Positions 1 to 6,170 of a stretch of 8,105 bases of DNA are shown here, one piece after another. Under the pieces are notes generated by a model. It was not told where the DNA came from, made no database searches, and saw only the letters and a list, made by a program, of their open reading frames with translations. The position numbers and the translations under genes are program-made. Source of the DNA: Deltaproteobacteria bacterium (GTDB lineage: Bacteria > Desulfobacterota > Anaeroferrophillalia > Anaeroferrophillales > Tharpellaceae); assembly GCA_030595135.1 (NCBI GenBank), contig JAUVDU010000053.1, positions 1-8,105 of the forward strand. The letters are read 5' to 3'. Within the stretch, counting starts at the first letter, position 1, and the number at the start of each line of letters is the position of its first letter.

Positions 1-1
1 C

Positions 2-1300
2 CAGTCATCCTTGATTGACCCGGAGAGCGGCGAAGAGAGAGAAGATCGGCGATCAGCGATCGCCGATCGCCGCTCCCCGACCACAACCATTGATGAATCA
101 CTCGAACAAACTCCCGATGAAGAGTTCGCAAACAAACGCTCCGGCCAAGACCGCCGCTACAAGGCGAGCAGCGACCTCAACATTGTCGTTGTTTCAGCCG
201 GTTCATTCAAATACGGGCTGGTCGTCGACGACCTCCACGATTCGATAGAAATTGTGGTTAAACCCATGGGCCGTCATCTTAAACATCTCGCCAGTTATGC
301 CGGTGCCACGATCATGGGAGATGGCCGGGTCGCGCTGATTCTCGACGTTGCCGGCATCGCCAAGCTTGCCGATCTGATCTCCATGGCGGGCAGCCAAAGG
401 GCTCAAGATCTGGCCGAGGCCGGCGAAGGAGGCCGCAATAAAGATCGCCAATCCCTGCTCCTCTTCCGCAACGGCCCCGAAGAACCCTGCGCCGTGCCTC
501 TTGAAATCGTCGAACGCGTCGAACAGATCCAACATGAAGATATCGAGATCAAGAGCGGCCAGAAAGTCATCAAATACCGTGGCGGCAGCCTCCCCCTCTT
601 TGCCCTGTCAGATGTCTCCGAGGTTGCCAAACTGAGTTCGGAACAGGAACTGGTGGTTATTGTTTTCACGGTTGCCGAACGCGAAATCGGCCTGCTCGCC
701 TCACAACCGGTTGACACTGTCGAAATCAAGGCGGTCATTGATCGTGATACACTGCGAGACACCGGCATCATGGGGTCATCCATCATCAAAGAACAGACCA
801 CCCTGATAATTGACATCTATGAACTTGTCGAAACCCTTAAGCCGGAATGGTTCGAACGACTCCAGAAAAAAAAGGAACGGGAAAAAAAGGCCCAACGCCA
901 GAGCCCGGACAGCAGTGCCACAACACCGCTGAAGAGCAAAAAAATCCTGTTGGTTGAAGATTCGGATTTTTTTCGCTCCCAACTAAAAAAATACATCGAT
1001 GATGATGAACGTCAATGCATACCGGCTGAAGATGGCCTGATTGCCTGGAACTGGCTCCAGGAGCACCCCGATGAACTCTCTCTAATCATCACCGATATCG
1101 AAATGCCCAACATGGACGGATTTGAACTTTGCCGCCGCATCAGAAATGATGACCGTTTTAACTATTTAAAGATCATTGCCGTCACCTCCCTGGCCTCTGA
1201 TGAACACATCGCCAAGGGCAAATCAGTCGGCATCGATGACTACCAGATTAAGCTCGACAAAGATAAACTCCTGGCCAGCATTGATAAACACATACAATAA
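2..1300 (+). CDS. cheA: Chemotaxis histidine kinase CheA, C-terminal part (end of P5, CheW-like domain, receiver), 5' end outside the window
   Basis: The frame is open to the left edge, so this is the 3' part of a longer gene; the TTG at 11 is not a credible start. Counting that codon as residue 1, residues 57-121 match the end of the CheA P5 regulatory domain (YGLVVDDLHDS, KPMGRHLK, YAGATIMGDGRVALILDVAG). A second CheW-like domain covers about 147-276. A Lys/Glu-rich linker (278-305) leads to a receiver at 310-427 with acidic residues E316/D317, phospho-acceptor D362 in TDIEMPNMDG, T392 and K414, all required residues present. Residues 1-55, before the P5 core, are a charged DRR-rich insertion. 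The family's P1, P3 and P4 domains, which carry the phospho-histidine and ATPase, would lie upstream. The kinase acts in the cytoplasm with receptors and CheW; the attached receiver is probably a phosphate sink or extra output. The next gene, cheW, begins 18 bases after the stop. The CheA assignment is secure; the role of the extra domains is inferred. Confidence 0.93.
   Translation, partial: QSSLIDPESGEEREDRRSAIADRRSPTTTIDESLEQTPDEEFANKRSGQDRRYKASSDLNIVVVSAGSFKYGLVVDDLHDSIEIVVKPMGRHLKHLASYAGATIMGDGRVALILDVAGIAKLADLISMAGSQRAQDLAEAGEGGRNKDRQSLLLFRNGPEEPCAVPLEIVERVEQIQHEDIEIKSGQKVIKYRGGSLPLFALSDVSEVAKLSSEQELVVIVFTVAEREIGLLASQPVDTVEIKAVIDRDTLRDTGIMGSSIIKEQTTLIIDIYELVETLKPEWFERLQKKKEREKKAQRQSPDSSATTPLKSKKILLVEDSDFFRSQLKKYIDDDERQCIPAEDGLIAWNWLQEHPDELSLIITDIEMPNMDGFELCRRIRNDDRFNYLKIIAVTSLASDEHIAKGKSVGIDDYQIKLDKDKLLASIDKHIQ
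44..68. repeat. Perfect 11-base inverted repeat with 3-base loop inside cheA
   Basis: GATCGGCGATC (44-54), loop AGC (55-57), GATCGCCGATC (58-68): a perfect 11-bp stem. It includes the octamer GCGATCGC (56-63). It encodes the DRRSAIADRRS segment of the charged insertion in the P5 domain, where length and sequence are probably weakly constrained. It may be a small repeat element tolerated in a loop, or a chance product of GATCGSC duplication; it could fold as a stable mRNA hairpin. Confidence 0.8.
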
Positions 1301-1318
1301 AGACGGAGAAACCGGATC

Positions 1319-1765
1319 ATGGCTGACACCACGCTGCAACTATGTTCATTCCAACTGGCTGATGCTCTTTTCGGTCTTGACACCATGCTGGTTCAAGAGA
1401 TCATCAAGGTACCCGAGATCACCAAGGTATACCAGGCCCCCGAAGAGATCATCGGGATTATCAACCTACGCGGCAAGATTGTCACAATTATTGATCTTGC
1501 CATAAAACTCGACCTGCCTACCGAGGTAGAAACCAACAACCGGCGCATCATCATTGTTGAATCACATAATGAACCTTTTGGTCTGATGGTCGATGCCATC
1601 AACGATGTCATTCATATTGACGGCGATGAATTAGGGCCGGCACCGGCCAATGTCCGCATAACTCAAGGCCGTTTTATTACCGGTGTTTTTCGTGATGAAG
1701 AACAGCTGATTGCGATCCTCAATATCAAAGAGATTGTCAGTTTGGCAGAGAACAAATCTGACTAA
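1319..1765 (+). CDS. cheW: Chemotaxis coupling protein CheW
   Basis: A 148-residue single-domain CheW, slightly shorter than the E. coli protein (167). CheW is a cytoplasmic adaptor that links chemoreceptors to the P5 domain of CheA. Visible signatures are the N-terminal strand LCSFQLADALFGLD, the VQEIIKVPEITKV segment, and IGIINLRGKIVTIIDL, in which R51 is the conserved arginine of the NLRG motif. The C-terminal half has the usual PFGLMVDAINDV and FITGVFRDEEQLIAILNI strands, so both SH3-like subdomains are complete. The ATG is preceded by GGAG at 1305-1308 (10-base spacing), which supports this start. It lies 18 bases after cheA and 14 before cheB, so co-transcription is likely. Nothing looks truncated. 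A second CheW-like domain exists on the neighbouring CheA, so the two could compete for or share receptor contacts (inference). Confidence 0.95.
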   Translation: MADTTLQLCSFQLADALFGLDTMLVQEIIKVPEITKVYQAPEEIIGIINLRGKIVTIIDLAIKLDLPTEVETNNRRIIIVESHNEPFGLMVDAINDVIHIDGDELGPAPANVRITQGRFITGVFRDEEQLIAILNIKEIVSLAENKSD

Positions 1766-1779
1766 GTGACGGAGTTTTC

Positions 1780-2913
1780 ATGCCCATAAAAGTTCTGGTT
1801 GTCGACGATACGATCCTCTACCGCAAAGTAATTGGCGACATCCTGAAAAGCGAGGCCGATATCGAAGTCGTCGGCACCGCCAACAACGGTAAAATAGCAA
1901 TCTCCAGGATTGCCTCACTGCAACCGGATCTGCTGACTCTGGACATTGAGATGCCAGTCTGCAACGGACTCGAGGTCTTGGAATACCTGCGTCAAAACCA
2001 TCCCCATATCAGCGCCATCATGCTCAGCAGCCTGACCCGCAAGGGTGGAGACATGACCATGAAAGCCCTAGAGCTCGGGGCTTTTGATTTTATTCCAAAA
2101 CCGGAAGGCGGGAGTATGGCCGAGAATCAGGCTTTCATCAAAGATGCCCTGATCCCCAAAGTTAAAGCCTACGCCCGGCGCCACTCTATCAAACGCCTGC
2201 TCAGGGGAGGGCACCCAACCCCCTCCGGAAAAGTCACACGGCCTTCCAGAGGTGCAGACACACCCCCGATAACCACGTCGGGAAAAACAGAAACAGTACC
2301 GGGCAAAATTGGGCCGACAAAACGGCGCCTCCTGCCCTCGACAATTATTGCAATCGGGATCTCCACTGGCGGACCCAATGCCTTAACGCGCATGCTGCCG
2401 ATGCTGACGGCTCCCATCGGTGTTCCGATTGTTATCGTCCAGCACATGCCTCCACTTTTCACTAAATCACTGGCTAACAGTCTGGATGGTAAATGCTCCC
2501 TCCAAGTCAAAGAGGCTGAAGATGGCGAGGTTTTGAAAAATGACATCGTCTATATTGCCCCTGGAGGTAAACAGATGAAAATCGTCACGGCCAGCGGCAG
2601 CCATGGCAAAGTGAAAATCACAGATGATGCCCCGGAAAACAACTGCAAACCCTCGGCCGACTACCTTTTTCGCTCCGTCGCCAGCCTCTACAGAGAGAAA
2701 GCCACGGGCGTCATTATGACCGGCATGGGGAACGACGGGAGCAAAGGTTTACGCCTGATCAAACGCCACGGCTCCCCGGTAATCGCTCAAGACGAAGAGA
2801 GTTGTGTCGTCTACGGTATGCCGAAAGAAGCCGTCAACGCCGGAGTTGTAGATCTCTCAGTACCGCTTGACCGAATTGCGGCGGAAATAATCAAGACAAC
2901 AAAAAAACCATAA
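1780..2913 (+). CDS. cheB: Chemotaxis protein-glutamate methylesterase/glutamine deamidase CheB
   Basis: A 377-residue full-length CheB (E. coli is 349). It removes methyl groups from receptor glutamates (EC 3.1.1.61) and can deamidate receptor glutamines (EC 3.5.1.44), opposing CheR. The N-terminal receiver (about 3-120) has D9/D10, phospho-acceptor D55 in TLDIEMPVCNGLE, S83/S84 and K107 in FIPKPEG. A Pro/Gly/Lys-rich linker at about 143-183 is longer than usual and accounts for the extra length. The methylesterase domain (about 187-373) keeps the catalytic triad: S195 in GISTGGPN, H222 in VQHMPP and D319 in TGMGNDG. GGAG at 1771-1774 lies 5 bases before the ATG. Phosphorylation by CheA normally relieves the receiver's block of the active site, giving adaptation feedback. 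The gene follows cheW by 14 bases; an inverted-repeat element begins at most 2 bases after its stop. Confidence 0.97.
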   Translation: MPIKVLVVDDTILYRKVIGDILKSEADIEVVGTANNGKIAISRIASLQPDLLTLDIEMPVCNGLEVLEYLRQNHPHISAIMLSSLTRKGGDMTMKALELGAFDFIPKPEGGSMAENQAFIKDALIPKVKAYARRHSIKRLLRGGHPTPSGKVTRPSRGADTPPITTSGKTETVPGKIGPTKRRLLPSTIIAIGISTGGPNALTRMLPMLTAPIGVPIVIVQHMPPLFTKSLANSLDGKCSLQVKEAEDGEVLKNDIVYIAPGGKQMKIVTASGSHGKVKITDDAPENNCKPSADYLFRSVASLYREKATGVIMTGMGNDGSKGLRLIKRHGSPVIAQDEESCVVYGMPKEAVNAGVVDLSVPLDRIAAEIIKTTKKP

Positions 2914-2914
2914 C

Positions 2915-3067
2915 CTCTTAGGAGGCTGTCCGAGAATGCTCTTTTTCCCCAGCTCAGCGTTATTTTTTGAAAATAATGCTCGAAATACTAAGTGTATGTC
3001 TGTGCTTATTTTCAAAAAATGCCTCGATCTGAGAAAAAATTTCTATTCTCGGACAACCTCCTAGGAG
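2915..3067. repeat. MITE-like inverted-repeat element between cheB and cheR
   Basis: The ends 2915-2937 and 3045-3067 are inverted copies: 21 of 23 positions pair as Watson-Crick, one as G-T and one mismatches. The outer core reads AGGAGGCTGTCCGAGAAT on the left and ATTCTCGGACAACCTCCT on the right. Inside is a second, perfect 15-bp inverted repeat (ATTTTTTGAAAATAA at 2962-2976 with TTATTTTCAAAAAAT at 3006-3020), and a short CTCAG/CTGAG pair (2953-2957, 3029-3033). There is no coding capacity for a transposase. A TA dinucleotide at 2919-2920 and 3062-3063 borders the TGTCCGAGAAT-containing arms, which would fit a TA target duplication of the IS630/mariner kind, but the pairing extends beyond it, so the exact boundaries are uncertain. 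It fills most of the cheB-cheR gap and would form a long hairpin in the operon mRNA. Confidence 0.8.
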
Positions 3068-3076
3068 ATAATAGAG
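3063..3076 (+). promoter_or_regulatory. Ribosome binding site region of cheR, at the edge of the inverted-repeat element
   Basis: AGGAG at 3063-3067 is the strongest Shine-Dalgarno match before the cheR ATG at 3082, but its 14-base spacing is long. A weaker AGAG at 3073-3076 has 5-base spacing. The AGGAG belongs to the terminal repeat, so folding of the element would bury it in a stem with 2915-2920. Together they favour ATG 3082 over ATG 2992. Confidence 0.5.
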
Positions 3077-3081
3077 TCAAT

Positions 3082-3924
3082 ATGATCAAAATAACTCCTC
3101 AGGAGTATCAGACCTACTGCAAATATATCTACGACATTTGCGGTATCACGTTGACCCCTAATCAGGCTTATCTGATTGAGACCCGGCTCGCACCGCTCAT
3201 AAAAAAACTGGAATGTTCCAGCTTCAGTGAGCTCTACAACAAAAGCAAAGCCGACCGACTAAAAAAACTGGAACAGGAAATTATTGATGCGATAACGACC
3301 AACGAAACCTATTTCTACCGTGATAAATCACCTTTTGAACTACTCCAACATAAAATTCTTCCCGACCTGATCGACAAACGCTCTACCCGACCCGGACTAC
3401 CAACAACCATCAAGATCTGGAGTGCAGCCTGCTCATTCGGCCAGGAAGTCTACACAATTGCGATCACGCTTAAAGAACTTTTAGGCAAAGATATCAGCAA
3501 ATACCGCATCTCGATTGTCGGCACCGATATCTCGGATGATGCCATAGCCCGCTCCAGTTACGGCCTCTACAACCAATTTGAAGTTGAAAGAGGTCTGCCG
3601 CCCAACAAGTTACGGCTCTATTTCGACCAGGTCGATAAAGGCTGGCGCATCAAGGATGAGTTACGTTCGATGGTCTCTTTTCGTAAACTAAATCTCTTCC
3701 AATCCTTTGCCGCCTTGGGGCGTTTCGACATCATCTTCTGCCGTAATGTTGCAATCTATTTCTCTCAACCCGACAAAGTTAAACTCTATGAAAAAATTGG
3801 CGGCGCCCTGGCCCCGGATGGCTATCTTCTAATCGGCGCTCAAGAGAGCCTGACCGGAATCACAAATATTTTTGAACCACAACGCTATATGCGATCAATT
3901 TTTTATGGGTTGAAGGGGAAATAA
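3082..3924 (+). CDS. cheR: Chemotaxis protein methyltransferase CheR
   Basis: A 280-residue CheR (E. coli is 286). It transfers methyl from S-adenosylmethionine to receptor glutamates (EC 2.1.1.80), the counterpart of CheB. The helical N-terminal domain (about 1-75) ends in the conserved TTNETYFYRD (72-81). The SAM-binding Rossmann domain shows WSAACSFGQE (113-122, motif I), GTDIS (147-151) and FDIIFCRNVAIYF (215-227). The usual RNVLIYF is RNVAIYF here, a mild change. An ATG at 2992 would add 30 residues encoded by the inverted-repeat element; CheR homology starts at MIKITPQEYQ, so ATG 3082 is preferred. This is the last gene of the che operon, followed by a hairpin terminator. The core protein has no C-terminal pentapeptide-binding extension or TPR tail. 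Confidence 0.95.
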   Translation: MIKITPQEYQTYCKYIYDICGITLTPNQAYLIETRLAPLIKKLECSSFSELYNKSKADRLKKLEQEIIDAITTNETYFYRDKSPFELLQHKILPDLIDKRSTRPGLPTTIKIWSAACSFGQEVYTIAITLKELLGKDISKYRISIVGTDISDDAIARSSYGLYNQFEVERGLPPNKLRLYFDQVDKGWRIKDELRSMVSFRKLNLFQSFAALGRFDIIFCRNVAIYFSQPDKVKLYEKIGGALAPDGYLLIGAQESLTGITNIFEPQRYMRSIFYGLKGK

Positions 3925-3963
3925 AAGGTTAAAGAGGCACAAAATTTAAAACCGTAGAGACAA

Positions 3964-4002
3964 AAAAAAGAGGCACCGGGGTAAATCCGATGCCTCTTTT
4001 TT
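3964..4002. terminator. Bidirectional intrinsic terminator between cheR and the HEAT-receiver gene
   Basis: The stem is A-tract plus GAGGCACCGG (3964-3979) pairing with CCGATGCCTC plus T-tract (3987-4002), with a single C-A mismatch at 3976/3990 and a 7-base loop. T-runs follow the stem on the + strand, and the A-run on the left gives a U-run on the - strand. It therefore suits both cheR (stop at 3924) and the converging gene (stop at 4028). Confidence 0.88.
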
Positions 4003-4027
4003 ATTAAATTTAATCACTAATCACCAA

Positions 4028-5668
4028 TCATTCCAAATAACGGGCCAGGGCCTCACCGATCCCCTCTTTGGTAAAGGGTTTGTGGAGGATTTCGTTAACC
4101 CCGGCCGCTTTTGCCGCCTCATTATCCTGATTTTCATTTTGGGTGGTGACCATAATCACCGGCATTTCATCTTTACTGAAGGTCTCACGGATTCTCCGGG
4201 TCACTTCAATACCAGTAATTCCCGGCATATTGAGATCAGTTAAAACAGCAGCGGGTTTAAGTTTTCGAACCTCTTCAACTGCAACCTCGGGCTCCAGAAA
4301 GATAAAAGGCTCATAACCTAACGCATGGAGCATGCTCCTGAAAATACCGAGAATCATTTTTGAGTCATCGATAGCGACAACTCTCTTCTTAGCTATTTCA
4401 GCAGCTGCAACAACCTCTTCCTGATCACCAGCCAGTTCAGCCACCTCTTTTTCAAAACCATTTTCCTTGAGCTGATTAATAAAATAATCACGCACCTCGG
4501 CATGGGCACTCTCAGTCAGACACTCAAAAGCGTTTTTCCGAAAAAAATCGATCTCCAGCAGATCAAGAAAGATGGTTCCGCTCTGGGTCGAAATAATTGT
4601 CCGCACCATATCAAGGGCTTCGGCATCTTCGCCCCGTATCATATTTTTAAGACCAGCGGCCAGAATCTCATTATAGTTACTATCGATCGCGGTAGCCGCT
4701 GCCGAGCGAACATTATCAACCGGATCATGCAGTCCGGCAGCCAGGACATAAGCTCCCTTGGTCAAAGGTAAACGACCCAAGGTTTCATACGCAGCGAAAC
4801 GAACATTGCCGTCACGAGGCTGATTATGGATAAGTTTTTTGATCGCCGGAATAGCTCCTTCATCCCCCATATCACCCATCACATTAAGCGTATGAATCAA
4901 CAGGTCAGGATCACCTTGCAAAAGGTTGTCAGCCAACACAGGCAGGGCTTTACTGCCCAAAGAGACCAATCTTTCCTTGCCCCCGGATCGAACATGAGCA
5001 TGATGTGAAACCAAGGTATCATTTAATTTTTTGATCGCATCGTGTGACTGCACCTCAAGGAATACATCAAGTATAGCGAAATCGAGTTCCTGATTATGAC
5101 CAAGTTTTTCATAGAGCCGATGAATTGCCGTAGCTGAGCCGAGTTGTCCCAAGGCCTTGACTGCAGCCGCAACCAAGTCGTCATTTTCGGTATAGAGAAG
5201 TTCCGCAATATTCGCCGCCGCCCCGGAGTTGCCGATCTCTCCTAAAGCGACAACCACCTTTTCCAAAAGGTCATGATCTTCCGCATTAATCAGGATTGCC
5301 ATCAGCACATGATAGGCATCATCCAGCCCGATCTCTCCAGACAATTCAATGAGAAGTTCTCGACATTCGGACTTTTCATCCTGCAAAAGTACCAGATAGA
5401 CTTCTGGAGCTTCTAAAATACGGGCCACCAGACGCTCTTTCAAGTCGGGAAATGAGTTACTTAGATAGGGAAATTTATCGAGAACTGCAGCCAGCAGTGG
5501 AATTGCAAATTCTACCGGGCTCAACCAGAAAAGGTCAAGCGCCTCTTTCTGCACCGCCAACTCCATCTCAGCGATATGAGAAAGGACGATGTTCGCTTTG
5601 ACTGCGTCATTTTCAGCTATGTTATTTTTTATTTCGGTGATAAATGCAGCCGGTTTTATCTTAGCCAT
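4028..5668 (-). CDS. HEAT-repeat protein with C-terminal receiver domain (response regulator)
   Basis: A 546-residue cytoplasmic protein without signal peptide or membrane segment. Residues 1 to about 410 are almost wholly alpha-helical. From about 100 to 345 they show degenerate HEAT/PBS-lyase-like repeats of about 30 residues, such as LLEKVVVALGEIGNSGAAANIAELL, DLVAAAVKALGQLGSATAIHRL and NVRFAAYETLGRLP. A short Glu/Ala-rich linker (about 415-427) leads to a receiver (428-546). The receiver is complete: D434/D435, phospho-acceptor D478 in TDLNMPGITG, T508 and K530 in LHKPFTK. HEAT solenoids usually bind proteins, so phosphorylation probably switches a protein interaction rather than DNA binding; the partner is unknown. 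The ATG has GGGAG at 5675-5679 with 6-base spacing. It is 17 bases downstream of the small membrane protein gene and convergent with cheR. Control by the adjacent CheA is plausible from location only. Confidence 0.85.
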   Translation of the reverse strand: MAKIKPAAFITEIKNNIAENDAVKANIVLSHIAEMELAVQKEALDLFWLSPVEFAIPLLAAVLDKFPYLSNSFPDLKERLVARILEAPEVYLVLLQDEKSECRELLIELSGEIGLDDAYHVLMAILINAEDHDLLEKVVVALGEIGNSGAAANIAELLYTENDDLVAAAVKALGQLGSATAIHRLYEKLGHNQELDFAILDVFLEVQSHDAIKKLNDTLVSHHAHVRSGGKERLVSLGSKALPVLADNLLQGDPDLLIHTLNVMGDMGDEGAIPAIKKLIHNQPRDGNVRFAAYETLGRLPLTKGAYVLAAGLHDPVDNVRSAAATAIDSNYNEILAAGLKNMIRGEDAEALDMVRTIISTQSGTIFLDLLEIDFFRKNAFECLTESAHAEVRDYFINQLKENGFEKEVAELAGDQEEVVAAAEIAKKRVVAIDDSKMILGIFRSMLHALGYEPFIFLEPEVAVEEVRKLKPAAVLTDLNMPGITGIEVTRRIRETFSKDEMPVIMVTTQNENQDNEAAKAAGVNEILHKPFTKEGIGEALARYLE

Positions 5669-5688
5669 TTAACGCTCCCAAAAGTCAG

Positions 5689-5871
5689 TCAGTCATCATA
5701 ATATCCAACATACTTTCGCTCAATCCACATGCCAACCAGAACCATAACGCCGCCAATACCAATCACCACGGATGCAAGAACATAGAGATCATGCATCAGC
5801 CACATAGCGATACCACAGACCGCAAAAAAGAAACCAAAAACTTCGAGAATGGGAATAATAATTTTATTCAT
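5689..5871 (-). CDS. Small two-helix membrane protein, unknown function
   Basis: A 60-residue protein with two hydrophobic stretches, about 4-25 and 29-50, separated by a short polar turn (MHDLY). It ends in a short charged tail (ERKYVGYYDD). The second helix is glycine-rich (IGIGGVMVLVG), which suits close helix packing. I do not recognise a family. It is credible as a gene because its stop lies 17 bases before the ATG of the HEAT-receiver gene on the same strand and its composition is cleanly membrane-like. Its ribosome site is poor: AAAGGG ends only 2 bases before the ATG. No other start is available before the first helix. Expression might depend on a very short leader. A role as a membrane partner of the HEAT-receiver protein is only a guess from linkage. 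Confidence 0.65.
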   Translation of the reverse strand: MNKIIIPILEVFGFFFAVCGIAMWLMHDLYVLASVVIGIGGVMVLVGMWIERKYVGYYDD

Positions 5872-5876
5872 AACCC

Positions 5877-5906
5877 TTTATAACCATACGGTAAAAAAAC
5901 TGTAAC
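5877..5906 (-). promoter_or_regulatory. Possible promoter for the small membrane protein / HEAT-receiver pair
   Basis: On the - strand, GTTACA (5901-5906) resembles a -35 box (4 of 6) and TATAAA (5877-5882) a -10 box (5 of 6), with an 18-base spacer containing a T-run. Transcription would begin at or just before the ATG at 5871, giving an almost leaderless mRNA and matching the lack of a well-spaced Shine-Dalgarno. The -35 lies in the end of the outer inverted repeat. Weak evidence, based on sequence match only. Confidence 0.25.
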
Positions 5907-6032
5907 TATTCAGCTAACCCGTAAATTCAGGGGACACAATCCCGATTTCCTTCGGAGAATCAGGTTATGTCCCCTGAATTCACTGAAATCCATCAAAAAT
6001 AGGTGCTTTTCTACTTACGCTGAATAGTTACA
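5901..6032. repeat. Nested inverted-repeat element with AATTCAGGGGACA palindrome
   Basis: The outer arms TGTAACTATTCAGC (5901-5914) and GCTGAATAGTTACA (6019-6032) are a perfect 14-bp inverted repeat. Within it, AATTCAGGGGACA (5924-5936) and TGTCCCCTGAATT (5968-5980) are a perfect 13-bp inverted repeat. Between these, CCCGATTTCC and GGAGAATCAGG pair imperfectly around a TTC loop, so 5924-5980 is one long hairpin. The ATTCAGGGGACA word is, from memory, typical of palindromes beside REP-associated tyrosine transposase (RAYT, Y1) genes; no such gene lies in this window. Best read as a non-autonomous or remnant repeat element. It carries no open reading frame of note. Confidence 0.75.
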
Positions 6033-6046
6033 AAAAATTAAACTTG

Positions 6047-6170
6047 GATGGCAAAGTAAAATATTCAGATGTGAGGCGCTCAAAACCTAAGGAATGAGGC
6101 GTACATGCAGTACGCCGCAGTGACGAAGGTTGCAGAGCAACGAAGCAGGTGAATATTTTACGACGCCATC
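6047..6170. repeat. Second structured repeat element, overlapping the ccdA-like stop codon
   Basis: The ends GATGGC (6047-6052) and GCCATC (6165-6170), then GTAAAATATTCA (6056-6067) and TGAATATTTTAC (6150-6161), are perfect inverted repeats separated by 3-base internal mismatches. Inside lie two more hairpins: GGCGTAC/GTACGCC around ATGCA (6098-6116) and GTTGC/GCAAC around AGA (6129-6141). GAGGCG occurs twice (6073 and 6096 regions). The layout, one long closing stem with two internal hairpins, resembles either a MITE-like repeat or a structured RNA. It has no sequence in common with the other two elements. Its right end contributes two bases of the TGA stop of the ccdA-like gene. With 5901-6032 it fills the gene-free stretch 5872-6168, in which no other gene is visible. 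Confidence 0.75.

Noticed and set aside
11..13. TTG as the start of the first gene
   Set aside because: The frame stays open to the left edge and the encoded protein begins mid-domain in CheA P5, so the true start is upstream of the window.
2169..2546. Open frame antisense to cheB
   Set aside because: It overlaps the conserved CheB catalytic region on the opposite strand and shows no domain or ribosome site; a shadow of coding bias.
2992..3081. N-terminal extension of CheR from ATG 2992
   Set aside because: These 30 codons are made by the inverted-repeat element, lack CheR homology and have no good ribosome site; ATG 3082 matches the family start.
5901..6170. CRISPR array or tRNA gene in the gene-free spacer
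   Set aside because: No regularly spaced direct repeats are present. The stems of 6047-6170 do not give tRNA-like arm lengths, a T-loop sequence or a CCA end.
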